64,000 nucleotides of DNA from Turbatrix aceti (Eukaryota; Nematoda; Chromadorea; Rhabditida; Panagrolaimidae): NCBI GenBank assembly GCA_963969345.1, contig OZ017766.1:992001-1056000 (forward strand), given 5' to 3'. The position numbers and the translations under genes were made by a program. Each line of letters begins with the position of its first letter. Position 1 is the stretch's first letter. Under the pieces are notes generated by a model. It was not told where the DNA came from. It searched no databases and saw only the letters and a list, made by a program, of their open reading frames with translations. This document shows, piece by piece, positions 43,584-61,400 of this stretch.

Positions 43584-46500
43584 CTCCGGCAGGCTTCCAG
43601 TCAAGCAAGGATTCGTCAAACTTTGTACACGAAGCAAAAAAATTTTGTGCAAATTTTTCGTGTCGAGAGCATTGCTTTTGTCATTTTTGTGAAAAGAACG
43701 TTTTCCGCTCAAATTTCCTGTAGGATAATGAGTAACCCGATGATTTTCATTAGATTCTTCAGACTAATGAAGGATACTAATTATGTACTTCCGTGTGGAT
43801 TCTTGTTTGTGTTCCGTTTAAACATCATGCACTTGCCACTCATTTTTGCGACTGTGATAGAAATTTGTATTGCTAGCCGCGGGCCGGGCCATTTTGTCAT
43901 AATTGACATTTTCGGATGCATGCTTGCACTCACAGTCACAAAGTATGCCGACCTGAGGCTTCTTCGCGGGAAGCGGCTTTGGTCGTGCGTACTTTTTCGC
44001 ATGCATGAATTTGAATTATTCACGACATCCGAGTGGGTGTTTTTGCTAAAACTTGACAAGATCCAGACTTTTACTTAAACAAGAAAATAAATGTGATGCA
44101 ATGTAAAATGCTTTTAGGCTAACTATTTTTTTCTTTGCTTTTTTTGTCAAAAAAATTATCTTTCGTGAAACGGAAACCAGCCGAGCCTGATTAAGCCAAT
44201 CGCGAACGCTAATTTTTCCAAGCTGCGCTAAATGTTGCACGGCATGGCCCAAAGACAGACGACAATGATATCCCCTGACAAACAATTAGGCAATTGCGTT
44301 TAATTTTGTGTTTGGCTTGGCGTAAACAGTTTAATTAGTCTCGCTGTCTTCTTGCAATAGATTTTTCTAAAGACATACTGGTTTCAAGGCCGTCAGAATA
44401 GACAGTGACTTCATCGATAGCTTTTGAAAAATACGATTTTGTTTTTGCGTTTTGTAATAAAATCTTGTAGATTCGATTTTTCTGGAATAAAAACGAGTTT
44501 CAAAATTATGAATGAATAACGTGTGATGCATAATTCTTATTTCCTGGTAGGTACCTATCAATCAGGGGTGTTTTGTCTCGTAGATAGTAATGTCCATCAT
44601 TTGGCAAAACTGCCCGTCAGATACACCTTTGACTTGTTCGATGGCGGTGGTACAGCGCCTGTGGACCTGTCTCAGGTTGTCTTGCGTTCTTCAGCTGGGA
44701 AGGGGCAGTGCACTTGTGTTGCCTAACCGGCCGGCTGGTCAGACTGGCAGGACAAGGCAACTTGGCAGGCAGGCGGCTGTCTCATTGCAATCTTCACTCT
44801 TTTCAGGATTAAAGCACCTCGCCTGAGGTGCAGTGTCGATCGGATGGATGACCGAAACGATTGAGTTGCTGGTGAGCTGCTAAAAAATTATACGTATCAC
44901 GTGTTGGATGTTCAGATTTTTTTTTAATTCATGTTATTTTTTTTGAACGTTTTGGAGCTTTTTGATTACTCCACATGCATTTTTTTTCTAAAATTTGTTT
45001 TAAATAAAATTCATTTCTTGGGAACAATTCACTAATAAAAATTTTAAACAAATTTTAATTTTTGCACAGAACAGAAATGTTTTTGTTTCTCTGAGGCCCA
45101 TGGGGGTTTGTTCCAGTTGCTCAACCCGTTTTCGACATGCGACATGCCCAGCGACGACGTCGGCACACGGTCGTTAACAAGTGTTTTGCTCATCTTTTTA
45201 TATTTTTTCTGTTTGTCTACACAGCCCCGGTGCAAGCACTTCCTGCCTTGGTTTTGGTAGACTGGCCAGGCCGTATTACAAATCGATAGTCCATGCGACG
45301 TGATGCGATCATCGCATTCTACCTTGTTCGATGGATTGCGCGCGTCAGTAACGAATATCTACCTTCTTGACAGCCTGATTTTCCGTTTATCCGTTTATTT
45401 GAACTACCCCTCCCCCGGGGGGATACGTTCGCGCGCGGACGAGGGGTGAATGACTGTACGCATGCTTCCTCCTATTCCTACGTACTCCACCTGCTGGGTG
45501 GAAATTAGTCATCACCCGTGCGTTGCCGGCAGGGACGCGCCTATTCCGTAGTATCGCCTCCGGAGTGGGGGGCGCTTGTTTTAGAAAGGCGTATCATCGG
45601 AAATCAGAAATCTCTGGAGGTCAATCCGTGCAGAAGGGGGGGGGGGGGTGATTACGGGATTTTGTCTGGGGGGGGCGGGGCGGCGTTGAGGTGTTTATGC
45701 TCGAAAGCCTCATAAACAATATATTTACGATTTGTTTTATTACGTCCAAAAATGTATTACTGCCTTCAGGTTGATCGCTGAAGGCATCCGTCAACCGAAT
45801 AACACTTCGGACCTTTTTTTGTAACCCTCTGTCAAACCGGCGCGCACTTTTCTCGTCAGTGTGGTCAGGCGACATCTTCAGCCCCCTCCCCTCCACACCC
45901 TAAAAATTTTACTACTTACGCCTTTTTGTTCTCTTGTCGATGAATCATCAACCAAACGAGCAAAATAACAAATTTATGCTAAGTCAACGGCGATGGTTCA
46001 CAGTGATGTTATCTCTCGGACCTGGCCATAGCGCATATATGTACCCCGGTCGTTATCGCAAATATCAGTTGCCTCAAGCGAAGGAATGGTTCCGGATGAT
46101 TTTTACGATTTTTGGGCAAATATTTATTAGTTTTTTGTGTAATCTGGAGGCTGTAAAATGTCGAATCGGGTTTGTTTTGTGTGCTGCTACAATTAGCAAT
46201 TTACACTTCTTTCCCTATCGTGTCCTCATAAACGTGCGAGAAGAGCGTGCTGATGACTCGCATGTATTTTTTGTCCTTCACCAATGCGGTAACAAAAAAG
46301 TAAGTAATTACCGATATCGCCGCCCTGTTTTTTCCTTTGCTTCCAATTATTGCTGGGCACCTGTAGAATTAGGCTGACTGGCAAATAATTTTCATCTTTT
46401 GTTTTTCAATCGAGTTTGATTCAATTGATCTGACAAAAAATACACAATTTTTTATTTGTTATCTCAAAAACCTAAAAAAGGGTGTTTTGATGTAAAAAAA

Positions 46501-49300
46501 TTGCTTATTATTTTCAACCCGATAGGTTGACAAAATACGAAAATTGGTTGAGTCCAATCTGTCCAAAAATGAAAGAATTCTAACGCTGGCAACGATTTAC
46601 GAGCGAACTCGTGCGCGAATTTGAAAAAAACTAATGCGAGTCTTTAAAATTTGTTGTCAAGGACCTTTTCGCTAGCCCGAACGAAGTTATGTAGATACCC
46701 TCGTCAGTTTTTGTAAACATGGTCAAATATATTTGTTATTGTGTAATTTTCAGCCGGATGCTCAAAATTGCATATCATAGTTTTCTATTTAGTTTTTTTA
46801 CCGATCCCGCCCAGGAGCGGAGCGATTTAAGTATAACATTTTTTAATTTTGCCGATAAGGAGCAGTTTGCAAGACTGTTACTTTATTATTTCCTTTGTAT
46901 TTTGAATTTTAGTGTTGACAATATTTTTTTCCTGAAAGCCGACAAAAAATCACCTCATTCGACGACCTTTTCTTACTCTTCCAAATCGGTTGTTGGATTT
47001 CTTCTTCATTCAAAAAAACTTCATTATTCCCGTATTTATTGCACCAGTTTCGTCTTGTCAAGGGGGAGTTCACGTCAATTTTTCATTTTATTGATACAAA
47101 AAGAGTTTATTCAAAGTGTAACTGGTGTCTGCACAGAACGTGTAGGTAGGTAGACGACATGATTTTGAAATTGACGTGCAAAGAATATGTATTTGTCTGA
47201 TGTTCTGCGGTCGTTTGTTCAAAAACAAACGTAAAAAATTGACAGGCGTTAGAGATGTTTTCCGGCTTGATGAAAGACCATGAATATCGCATCTTTGACG
47301 TTTCGGATTTGTCTGGTTTTTTGGTAGGAAAAAAACTTTTTGACCCAAAAATTAATGTTTTAACATTTAGGTTTTTTTATTTTAATTATCTAACGAATCA
47401 AAGAACAAAAAAATATGCAAGAAGCATTTTTTTAAGGAATTGCATTCCTTTTTGTTATTTTTTAGTTCGGTTTTTTTGTATTATTGAATTTATCGCAACA
47501 TTTTCTCAGTTTTTTGGACCGAGGAACTGTGCATTGTGGCATTACGTCTTTTTTTTGGTTTAGCACGTCTTTTTGTCGCTATGCGCTTAAAATAGTTTTT
47601 TTCCTCCAAATACTTGAATTTCCCACTGCCAGTTTTTTTCTGTCATGCACAACGAGGCGATAATTTTAGTCGATTTTTTCGCCCTTGTTCGTTAAATGTG
47701 ATTTCGTTTTGTTTAAATTCATATTTTATTATTTATCGTTTCTGCTTCCGACAACAAAAAGCATGCTGCCTGCTGATCACCATGCTCACTGCTTGCCCGA
47801 CATCTGGGGTCGTTGGTGGTGGTCTGCGTGTTTGCTACTCTTGCCGGGTTTTTCTCGGCGAAAAACATACACACGAGTCGCCAGACGATGAGACATAAAT
47901 CGCGGACGTTTCTTTTTTGGTCGGCTCAATCCTGTCTTCTGGCTTGGCTGTCATCAAGCCACTGCTCCCCGGTCTCCCGGCGGACAGGACGACGATGACC
48001 ACGCTTCTCGCGCCTTGCGGTCGTTGCATGCATTAGCGCTGCCGCTGGATTGGTCTTTCTGGGGCATGCAGGCTTTATTTGGCTTAGAGTGTCTCAAAGC
48101 CGTGGTCATCATTTTTTGGCAGAAGTCGGCGGGGACGGGGGTAATTGTCCCCGAGTCCTATGAAAAAGAAGAAAAAAAGTTGTCAATTTTATCTTAAAAC
48201 GAAAACCGAGGCATATTTTGAACAAATTTTTCGTATTTTGCTCTGTTTTTGCCTATTTGTGTTGTTTTTGAACGTTTTTCCGCGTTTAACGCTAAATTTT
48301 GCTCATTGTCGGGGGCAGAATCTGTCGGGGGCGGGGGTTTTACTCCCCGACGGGGGTCACAAATGGTCGGGGGCGAGGGTCGGGGGGCCACCCCCGGCTT
48401 CACCCCCGCGGGGATCCCCGCGGGGGCGGGGGGGGGGGTTCGAACCCTAACACAGTTCTTCGACTTGACTAGCCCGATGGAATCACTCCGCGGCAATGAA
48501 TCATCCAAATCAGCTTTTCATCTTTTCGCTGTCATGTTATGACGCCTTCTAGCCTGCTCGCATGCGCACTAATCACATCGTTTTTTTGATGATTCCTGCG
48601 TGTCCTATGGGGAAGGAAAAAAAGAGCCGTGGATCTTTTCTTTTCCCGACAACGCGCTTAGTTTTTTGTGGCCTCGGGGACTTTGGACACTTTTTTTTGC
48701 GTGTGGCCCGCGTGCTTACGACAAAACATAACCACGTCTTTTTTGCTTTCGGGAGCGTTTTCTTTTGATGCCATTATCGGGGATGTCATGTGCATTTTTA
48801 TTGCTACGAAATGTATCTCAAGATGTGTGTCGTATTTTTATCGAATTTTAAAAATCGTGTTTACGTTTTTCTACGGAAAAAAAAGTATGAAAAAGTAATA
48901 TTTTTCAACAATCGAATTTTTTTACCTGCTACTTTTTCTGATTATTGGACTTTTTCTCAAGGATAGATTTTGAAAAACATTATAATGAAAAGTAAAAAAT
49001 ACCAACATTCGACATTTTTATTGTTTGCGACAACGATAAATTTTAGCTTCCCAAACTTACATTAGCTTCATACTGAAAATCCATTTATTTTTTTTTAGAG
49101 CTGCCGTGCTGGCAATTCTTTTTTGTCGTAAAAAATAAGACGTATTTGATTCTGCATATTTTGTGCCTATTTTTTGTGGCAATGCAATAAATGCATTTTT
49201 TTACGTATTTTTTATAGTTGCAGTGTTTTACGTGAACGAGTCGTGCTCCTCTAATGACTGCTGATTTCGCGTACAATAATTCTTTTGCAAGTTCGGCATC
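43584..49300. other. 5.7-kb gene desert
   Basis: No exon with family features, TM series or good splice pairs was found. It contains G-runs at 45.63-45.69 kb, C/G-rich palindromic sequence at 45.40-45.43 kb, and a G/C word block at 48.12-48.45 kb (listed separately). Otherwise it is AT-rich with poly-T tracts. The left part is the promoter side of EXOC8. Confidence 0.45.
48125..48450. repeat. GC palindromic-word repeat (CCCCGCGGGG / CCCCGACGGGG type)
   Basis: Blocks of GGCGGGGACGGGGG, TCCCCGACGGGGGTC and CCCCGCGGGGATCCCCGCGG flank an AT-rich middle (48.17-48.30 kb). This is the same architecture as the hAT-like MITEs here. The right side ends GGGTTCGAACCCTAACACAG. I could not identify inverted termini or a target duplication, so its borders are uncertain. 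Confidence 0.5.
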
Positions 49301-50464
49301 ATGACCACAGGAGGTCGTGGAATGTCGTGCACGGAAGCGCTTCGTCTGATCCTTTCCGGCACGAACAGCGTTTACGATTCGTACAACAACATCGACGTCT
49401 TTCTCGACATCGACCACGTCCAGCCGACGTCCGATGAGCGGGCTGTCTTCGATCTCGTCGAGATTGTGCTTGCAGAAGCCGAGCGGGCTTTCGACGATCT
49501 CGTAGATTACGGGAACGGCGCGATGGACGACGTCAAGGTCGCGATCAAGAGTCCGGACGACGAAGAGGCCCAGCGCAACGCGCTGGTCTCGCTCAAGGCC
49601 TGCTTCGCACGGACCAAGCAGTACTTTGCCCTTACGCAGAGGATAGCCGAGGCTGTGCCCCATCTCTTGTGGGCGCTCTGCGCCGGGCCTTTGCCTCCGG
49701 CAGAGCAGATCGAAGGCAGCCAAGCGCTGGGACTTCAGTTTGCGCGGCTTGTCGACTTTGTGTGTCGCTTCGACGCCGTCAAAATGCTGACGCCGGCTCT
49801 CATGAATGATATTAGTTTTTATAGGTTTGTGCGCTTTTTGGTACCAAAAAACAAAAGCATTTTCAGAAGAATGGTGAGTCGGAGCGACTTTTCCCACGTT
49901 GAAGGCGACGTCGACGACATCGAGCAGGCCAACGTCATCCTCATTTGCTTCTCGAGTCCGAATCCCATGCTTTGCTGTCTCGTCGATGCAGTTGCTGGAT
50001 TTGTAAATGGATCTGAGCTGTCTGAAGCTAATACAACAGATACTCTCGCTACTTTTGTTTATGTAAGTTTCGAATAAAAAAATGAGATTCAAAAAATTTA
50101 TCGTTTTAAAATTTTGCAATTGTCGAAATCTACTTTAAAAAATTCGGACTTTTATATACTTCAGATTTGTCGCCACATGCTGGAACGCAAAAATCACAGC
50201 GACAGATTATCTCCTGAAACGCAGGCTTTTTTTACCCGAGTCATGGTCGGTGCCTTCATTCTTTACGATCACACGGACAAGAACGGAGCATTCTGCCGGA
50301 CATCCCCCATCGACGTCCGAGCCATCGTCCACGTCGTCCGTCAGAGCGAAGACGCAGTTGAGCGCGAACGACTCCTCAACGCTCTGCGCTACAACTCGAA
50401 GCACTTCAACGCGCCCACAACACCCAAGGCGGTGAGGTCCGCGCTCGAGGCGACTTCTTCGTAG
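49301..50464 (+). CDS. CYRI: CYRI/FAM49 family Rac1 interactor
   Basis: Member of the CYRI (CYFIP-related Rac1 interactor, former DUF1394) family, which binds active Rac1 and restrains the SCAR/WAVE actin-nucleation complex at the cell edge. Three exons (49301-49824, 49867-50062, 50165-50464) give 339 residues; vertebrate FAM49A/B have 323-324. Hallmarks are VFLDIDHVQPTSDER, an RFDAVKM segment, ALMNDISFYRRMVSR (the Rac-binding face of the family), RVMVGAFILYDH and LLNALRYNSKHF. The usual N-terminal MGNLL, which is N-myristoylated in the family, is absent; the start here reads MTTGGRGMSCTEAL. A separate first exon could supply it. Convergent with CDC42 about 1 kb downstream. Confidence 0.93.
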
Positions 50465-51419
50465 TCAGTCGGCGACGGCGATCAGTCCTCTAAAAAATCG
50501 TATTCTACTCGTTCTACCTGTTGTTGCTATTCTGCCTACCCGGTACACATCCAGGCCTCCCCCTTCTTCCTGGCTTCGGCCTTCATCGCTCCGGTATTCA
50601 AAACGTTTCAGAAACTGTCAAATAATCTCCATCACGTGATACATTGAAGAAAGTTGTATCTCATTTATGTATGATACAGTGATTTACAGAGGCATAAATA
50701 TGTCTTCTCAGGTGTTGGGGGATCCACAGTAACGATCGTTTCTCTTTCACACTTTATAGAATTTAGCATTTCCTTTGCTTAGGGCCTCAGTGCCGTTTTT
50801 ACGGCTTTGGCAGAGGCATTTACAAAACTAACGGAGGCTCGCTTTTTGCGGCCGACGCATCAACATTTATTCTCCAAGGTGAAACCCAACGGCCCCAAAT
50901 CCTTTCTTTCGTCCAGAACACCTGAAGAAACGCATGTATTCTTTTGGTTATCACACAAGGGGTCAATCAAAGTCAACAGAAACGAAACGACATCTGCGGC
51001 GAGAGCGCTTTGCCAGCCAGACTGGCGAGGAATCCAAAGAGGAAGAAAAAACAAGCACAGTGGATAAAACACACGTTTGACGAGAGCATTTTGATTTGTT
51101 GCTGTTTAAATTATAGTAGACCAATTAAAACTATCACACTTGGAATTCGTGTTGGACGAGGTGGTGCCGGTGGTGGTGACTTGTTGTGTTGGTCGTGGTA
51201 GAGCGAGCGTTGATGGTTGTAAGACAACGACCTGGGATGATCGCCGAATCGGGGGAAGGAGCAGGGTGTGGAGGTGTGTTGTGTACGTGTAGGGGCATCG
51301 ATCGGGCCACAGAAATCAATCCAGAGCAAAATTATAAAATCCAGCCGGTCGATCTGACGGAAGGCACACGCAATAGGGAGGAGGGAAAGGCAGACCCGCA
51401 CTCGTGTCTCCTTAGCACC
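50465..51419. other. 3' flanks of the convergent CYRI and CDC42 genes
   Basis: Carries the untranslated ends of both genes. Open frames seen on either strand (for example 50807-51067) lack any protein pattern. No repeat recognised. Confidence 0.45.
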
Positions 51420-55429
<4,010 letters not shown>

Positions 55430-58400
55430 ATGTTTTCTGACGAATCGAGTTCTCCACAGTCAGAAATCATGGTGGTGCCGCGTAAATGGTCAATACCCGG
55501 TGATACAACCGATGAACATCTCTTTGCTGCTTGTGAATTTGATGAAACGGAACGGATTCAGCGGAGTGTGATCGATGGCAAACAGGTAACTTTTTTAAAT
55601 TTTTTTTCAGTGTTTTATATAAAATTCAATTTTGGGGGCGTTGCGCGTTGTAGTCGATTGCCATGAAACATTGTTTTTATTAAGATTTTTCATGGGGCTT
55701 TTGATTTTAGGAGGCTAATTTAACAGTTTTCTTACAAATTCAAGTCAGGAAATTGATTTTTCAATAATTCTTCAATTTTTTAACTGTTTTTGGATAATTT
55801 GTTCTTCAGTTGGAAAAGAAGGTTACCTATTTCGTGCGAAACGACGCTGTCATCGAGAGGTGTGAGTATCGTAACAAGCGTGCCGTCTGCTACGCCGACG
55901 AGTCGAATCGCGTGATCCGACGCTTTTCGATTCTCAGCACCATCCGCCACGCCGTTTATACCAAAGTCCAGGAAGGCGATCGCTCCGGTGACTACCTGGT
56001 CTGCGCTTACGATAACGGCGTTGTCTTCGTTGCCCTCAAGGATGGCCGGCAGTCTGTCGTGGGCCTGACTTTCATGGTCGACAAGCTGCACGCCTGTGAT
56101 TACGGTATCCTCATCGAGCGAATGCGTGTTTCCGGTGAAGAGACGGAAAGCCATTCGCAGGTTCATCTCTTTTCCCTCGTGCATCCGTTCAACGAGGTGC
56201 TGCCTGTTCTCTACCGTAAGCAACGTGAGTTTTGGGTTCTTAGGTCTAAAATAATTTTTTGCTGAAAATTGCGCTTTTTCAGACGAAAGTGTGTGTCATT
56301 ATGCGTTTGCCACGGAGAACGTTGTCCTACTGCCGACGACGAGCCGAAATCATGGATCGCTGTATCTGGGCTACGACCTCACTCATGGCACGCATTTTCT
56401 ATTTCACCTCCGCAAATGTTCGCCCGAAGAAAGGATTTCTGCCGCGAAAGACATCAGTGGAGTGCCGTTCTGCTTTGACACGCCAAACAGATCTTCGATT
56501 TCAATGTCCAAGACCAGTTTTAGAGGTTCGGGTTTTTTTGGTCCTTATCAATATTTTTTGCTTCAAAATCGTTAAAACTGTGTTTTTCAGCCGACAGGTC
56601 AGCAGGATTCGCAGCAACCCCGAACACGACTGCTGCGTCGCTGAACCTTGCAACTCCGTCCGAAAAAATGACTCCCCTGAGGCGATCGATCCGAAATCAA
56701 GCCAAAAACTTCCTGGACGTTGCCAAGACGTCTACGCCTCTGTCTGCAGTCTTCGGCAACGCGACGGCGAACAACACGACTACTTTCAACTTCCGGAACC
56801 AAAATTTGAGTATGTCGGTTTTTTCCGTACTTTTGCCACAAAAAAATTCTTTTATAGCAGGTCGAAACCCCTTCCGTGTCTTCAACATCGACGGCGACGA
56901 CACGGACAGCCTCGACGTGGATCTCATCATGGTGTGCGTGTGGTCCGAGCCTCTGCTGAACACTTCGATGGCCAACCTCTCTCTAAGCAACCCAGTTGCT
57001 TCGAAATCGATCCTCCGAACCCAAATGAACTCCAGTCACACCCCAAATCGCATCTGTTTCCAGTCCCAGGACATCATTTTCCAAACCCCGCCTTCGGGCA
57101 AGCACTCGACGCCGAATCTGCCCCACAAAAAGCCGATTCCGCTTCGGACGTCTCAAGTGCTGCAGAATCAGCGACGATTACGCGAGGAAGGAGGAAAAGA
57201 AAACGACAACCTGACCTGGGCCAAGTTTTACGTGCTCAAGGCCGCCGAGAAGCTCGCCGTCGTTAACGCGCTGCTGAAGGAGATGCGGAAGGACCTCCTG
57301 ATGACGAGCGACTACAAGGGCATCGGCGACGCCCAAGACCCCGACTTCGGGGCCGAAGACGCGCACTGCCTGATGACGGTCGTCGAGCTGACCGCCATCC
57401 GGCAGATAATCGCGAAACACTACCTCACTAAGAGCATCTGGGAGACCAACGCGAACTCCGTCGTCCAGCGGCAGTACTTCGCGCTGCTCCTGGCGAAGAA
57501 GGAACTCCAGCAGCTGGTGAAGACGGAAGCCGGTCTCCGGGCCTCCGAACTCATCGGCCAGCGGGCGGCTCTTCGCTTCTTCGTGACCGCCGATCTGACA
57601 GGTCAGCGGTACGCTTGCTTCCTTCCGTCCGGGGATGAAAAGCTGCGGATGCTCAAGTGGGATGCCGAGAAGTGCGTCGTCATCGGGTCCCCGCTCAACG
57701 TCGATGCCTACGACGCGTGCGTCATCCGGGGAACAAAGCTGGTCGCCGTCATCAAGCAGGACAGGAAGCTGGTCGCGCTCTACTGCGGACCAAACGATGT
57801 CGGCACCCTCTACGTTCCGTCTTTCAACCCCGCAGAACACATTTTGATGACCTTCGGCGAGGGCAACTTTAAAGTCGTGAATTTGGTGGGGTTTTTTGGG
57901 TTGAAAACGATTGATTTTATTGATTTTAGATGTTCCAACAAATCGAGGCCAATGCCTTCAAATCCATTCACCTGAGCGTGGATTCGGGGTGCTCTGCGAT
58001 GACGGAGCAGATCGTAGAGGCCATCGCAGGCGTCCTGCCGACATACAAGGCAGTCAAGTTCTACGCGGGGTGGATGGCGACGAACAAGTACAACACTCCG
58101 GAGTCCGGCAACTCTCCGGAATCCGACCCGCTCGTCGAGCTTCCTCTGCTCTTCGAATACGTCTTCTCCACCATGGGACTCAAATTTGAGGGACTCAATT
58201 CGTTTTCCGAGGTTGCGGAGCTGCGCAGACTCGGCGACACCCCTGAAGCCAACAAGCGGGGCCGCCTCGCGAGCTCCACCGACCCGGCGATGAGCCAAGA
58301 CGATGCCGGAACCCCGCGGCCCATCTCCGTGAAGGTCTACGAGGGACGGGATGCCTTCCTCGACCGCCATTCCTTCGTCGTGTTCCACACGCTGCACCTC

Positions 58401-61400
58401 TTCTTCGAGGGCTGCTCCTTCTACATCCACAACAAGGCGATGCTCATGACAGTCGTCGAGCCGCTCTACGCCTTTGCGCTCGCCACACACCTCGACAACT
58501 ACGTCTACCACTACGGCAGGCGGTATCCAGCGCTCAACAACCGCAACCTCGTCATCGCCCCCGACGTCGTGCTGCCCAACCTCGATGACGCAGCTTCGTT
58601 CCACCCGCACGCGCTCCAGACGGTGGAGAGCTTCTACTACCCCGCGATATCCTTCCATCCCGATGCGCCCCTGCCCGTCATCCCCAAATCCCCCTTCTGG
58701 CCGACACCGCTGCTCTTCTGCGTGCTCGTGGCTTCGGGCAGGATCCACAACATGTCGACGCTGAGGCAGTGTCTGGGCAGCAACTGGCACAAGAGATTGG
58801 CCATCAGCGAGGACGTCATTTCCGGACTCCTGCATTCCTCTGCGCTTTCGAAGGCTACAAAGTGAGTTTTGGAGGGAAAATGTGGTTTAAATAGACTTTT
58901 TTGAGGTGCTATCGCTGCATGAAGGCTCTCAACATCACAATCGGCGATTTTTATGGCCTCATCCCGCAACTCGTCGACGTCGTCTCCGAAGCAGCGAAAC
59001 AGTTCAAAACCGCCGGCGAGAGGCTGTGGAATAAGAACCGACTTGTCGCACCCCTGACCGAACGCCAGATGCAGCAGATCGTCGAGCTCAAATGGCCCAC
59101 GGATATGAGACTCGAAAATGCCATCGGCATGCTGCTGACGCACAAGTCAACGCTGGTCCCCATCAAGCGACCGGCCAAATCGTACACGGTTGGTTGAGCG
59201 GCGGCTTGAAACACCTGAGTACGGGAAACCCTTTTAGGCCAGTAGCGACGACGAGGACTACAACGACAAGGAGAAGGTGGAACGCTTCGTCATTTTTACC
59301 TTTCCGAAGACCATTGCCCGGCTCTTCGGCTTCGGTGTCCTCATGTACCGCTCAAAGATGGGCGACCGCATTGACTTCAGCCACACGAACCCGATCGACT
59401 TCTCGTGCAAGCTGCTCACCGGGACAACGAAGCACGACATCCAGCAGGAGGTTCTCAACAAGCACATTGACTGGATCAACTTTTTCACCGGTGCGGCGAA
59501 GACTCTGGCTCTCTGCGGCACCGAAATGCAGTCGTCGATGGCTTCTGTTATCAAGGCCTGGCACGATGACCCCGACATTGCTCTCATGACGACCGGGGCT
59601 GTCTTTGCTTACGGTATCATGGGCATGCTCAAGAGCATCAACTGGTTCAGGTTGGTTTTTTCGAAACAAAATGGAAAAGCAGCATTCTTTGCAGCATTCA
59701 CCACATGATAATCACGTCGAAGAAGCCCCAGGATGTGATGGCCATCCTCCTGGGCTGCGCAATCACGTGGCGCGGAACAGGGAATCTCCAGCTGCATCGA
59801 GCGATCACGAGCCACCTTCCTGCCTTTATGGACCCCACAACTGTGGAATTCAAATTCGACCCAGGCGTTCAGATTGCGGCCATCCTATCGCTGGGCTTCG
59901 TCTTCCAGGGCACGACTGCGTCGACGCTGACCAATAAGTTGATTAACGAAATGGCCAAGGATTTCATCTTTGACTTTGACTCGTCGAACGAGCGCTACAG
60001 CTACGTTCTGGCTGCGGGCATCGCCGTTGGTTTGGTCAACCTCGGCAAGGGCAACGCGATCGTCGAATCGCAGCAACCCATTGCAGGCGGCTATCACGAC
60101 ATCGAGCAGCGACTCTTCTGCCTCCTCCGCGGTCAGCAGAGAATGCGGGCAACCGACTTCGGAAAGCGGAACAAGGACCTCTGCAACGTGCAGCGCAAGA
60201 GCGTTGCGGCGCTCAATTCGAACAACATTTCTGCGGTTACGGGATGCTCAAACGTCGACTTTGGTCTGGTCCACGGAATTGGCATCGCCAACGAATCGGC
60301 AGCCATCGGGACTCTCTACGGCGAGGCGATACGGTATACGTCTAACATAGCCCTCGGACAACTCGACAAGCAGTCCAGCCAGGTCCTCGAAACGCGCTTC
60401 GTCAATACCCACCAGACGGCCCCTGCTGCGTGCATCGCCATCGCACTCATGTACATGAGGTCGTCCAATCCGCGGATTCTGAAAGCACTCAGGATACCGG
60501 ACACGCTGCCGGAATTGGAACGAATTCGACCCGACATAGTCATGATGCGGACGATGTGCTCGATCATAGTGGACTACGACAACGTCGTTCCTGAGCCTGA
60601 GTATCTGGATCAATACATGCCGAAGCACGTTCAGAGCTACCTGGACCGGTACAACACGTTCCGGGAATCTGAGCTGGACAAGGACTTGGATGACTACGAA
60701 AAACAAGGCTGGTTCTTCAACGTCGTCGACATGACGACGGTCTTCGAGAACCACATCTACATCCGAGCGGGCATTTGCCTGGGTCTGGGCATCCGGTACG
60801 CTTCGACCAACAACAAACGGGCTTTTGAGTACATTGTAAGTTGTCTTTCTGTTGTACAGGGTGCGGCAAAAGTTCGTGGACAAACGTTTTTATCAAAACA
60901 TCTAAACTAGAAGGAATCAAACAGAACCAAAATTTTTTAACATTAGTACAGGTATTAGGAAGCAATTGGCGTATAGGACATTTAGCTGGATGCCGTTGGC
61001 GGGGATTGCCCAAACACCATGCCAATTTTTATGCGCCCCGCCGCACGTCAGGGTGCATCGCCTTTTTTTCTCTTATCCGGGAGCAGGTGCACAATTTTAT
61101 TTGAACAAGCAACCTATTATGTTGTCAGAAAAAATTAAACCCCCCGTTACCCATAACTTGTAAATTAGTTTCTGCCATTGGCAAAATATACCTTGTTTTT
61201 ATGGATTTGGGGTTCTACACAGTGTAACATCGCCTTCGCCTTCATCGCCCCCGGAGGCGCCTTCAGATCGCCTTCGCCTCCGGAGGCGAAGACGAAGGCA
61301 AAAAATTGATCGCCTCCAATTGCCTTCGCCTTCAGACCTTTACAATTTGGAACAAAAAATTTGAATGACTTTAAATTCTAACCACAAATAGTCAAAAAAC

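Noticed and set aside
43584..49300. Hydrophobic frames (for example 43623-44078 and 46719-47563) as membrane proteins
   Set aside because: Hydrophobicity comes from poly-T tracts. There is no consistent TM-loop pattern, start context or splice sites.
49085..50119. Long minus-strand open frame over the CYRI gene
   Set aside because: It is the complement of conserved CYRI coding exons and crosses its introns; no protein pattern of its own.
59951..60883. Minus-strand frames within APC1 (60248-60883 and others)
   Set aside because: Complement of well-conserved PC-repeat coding sequence.
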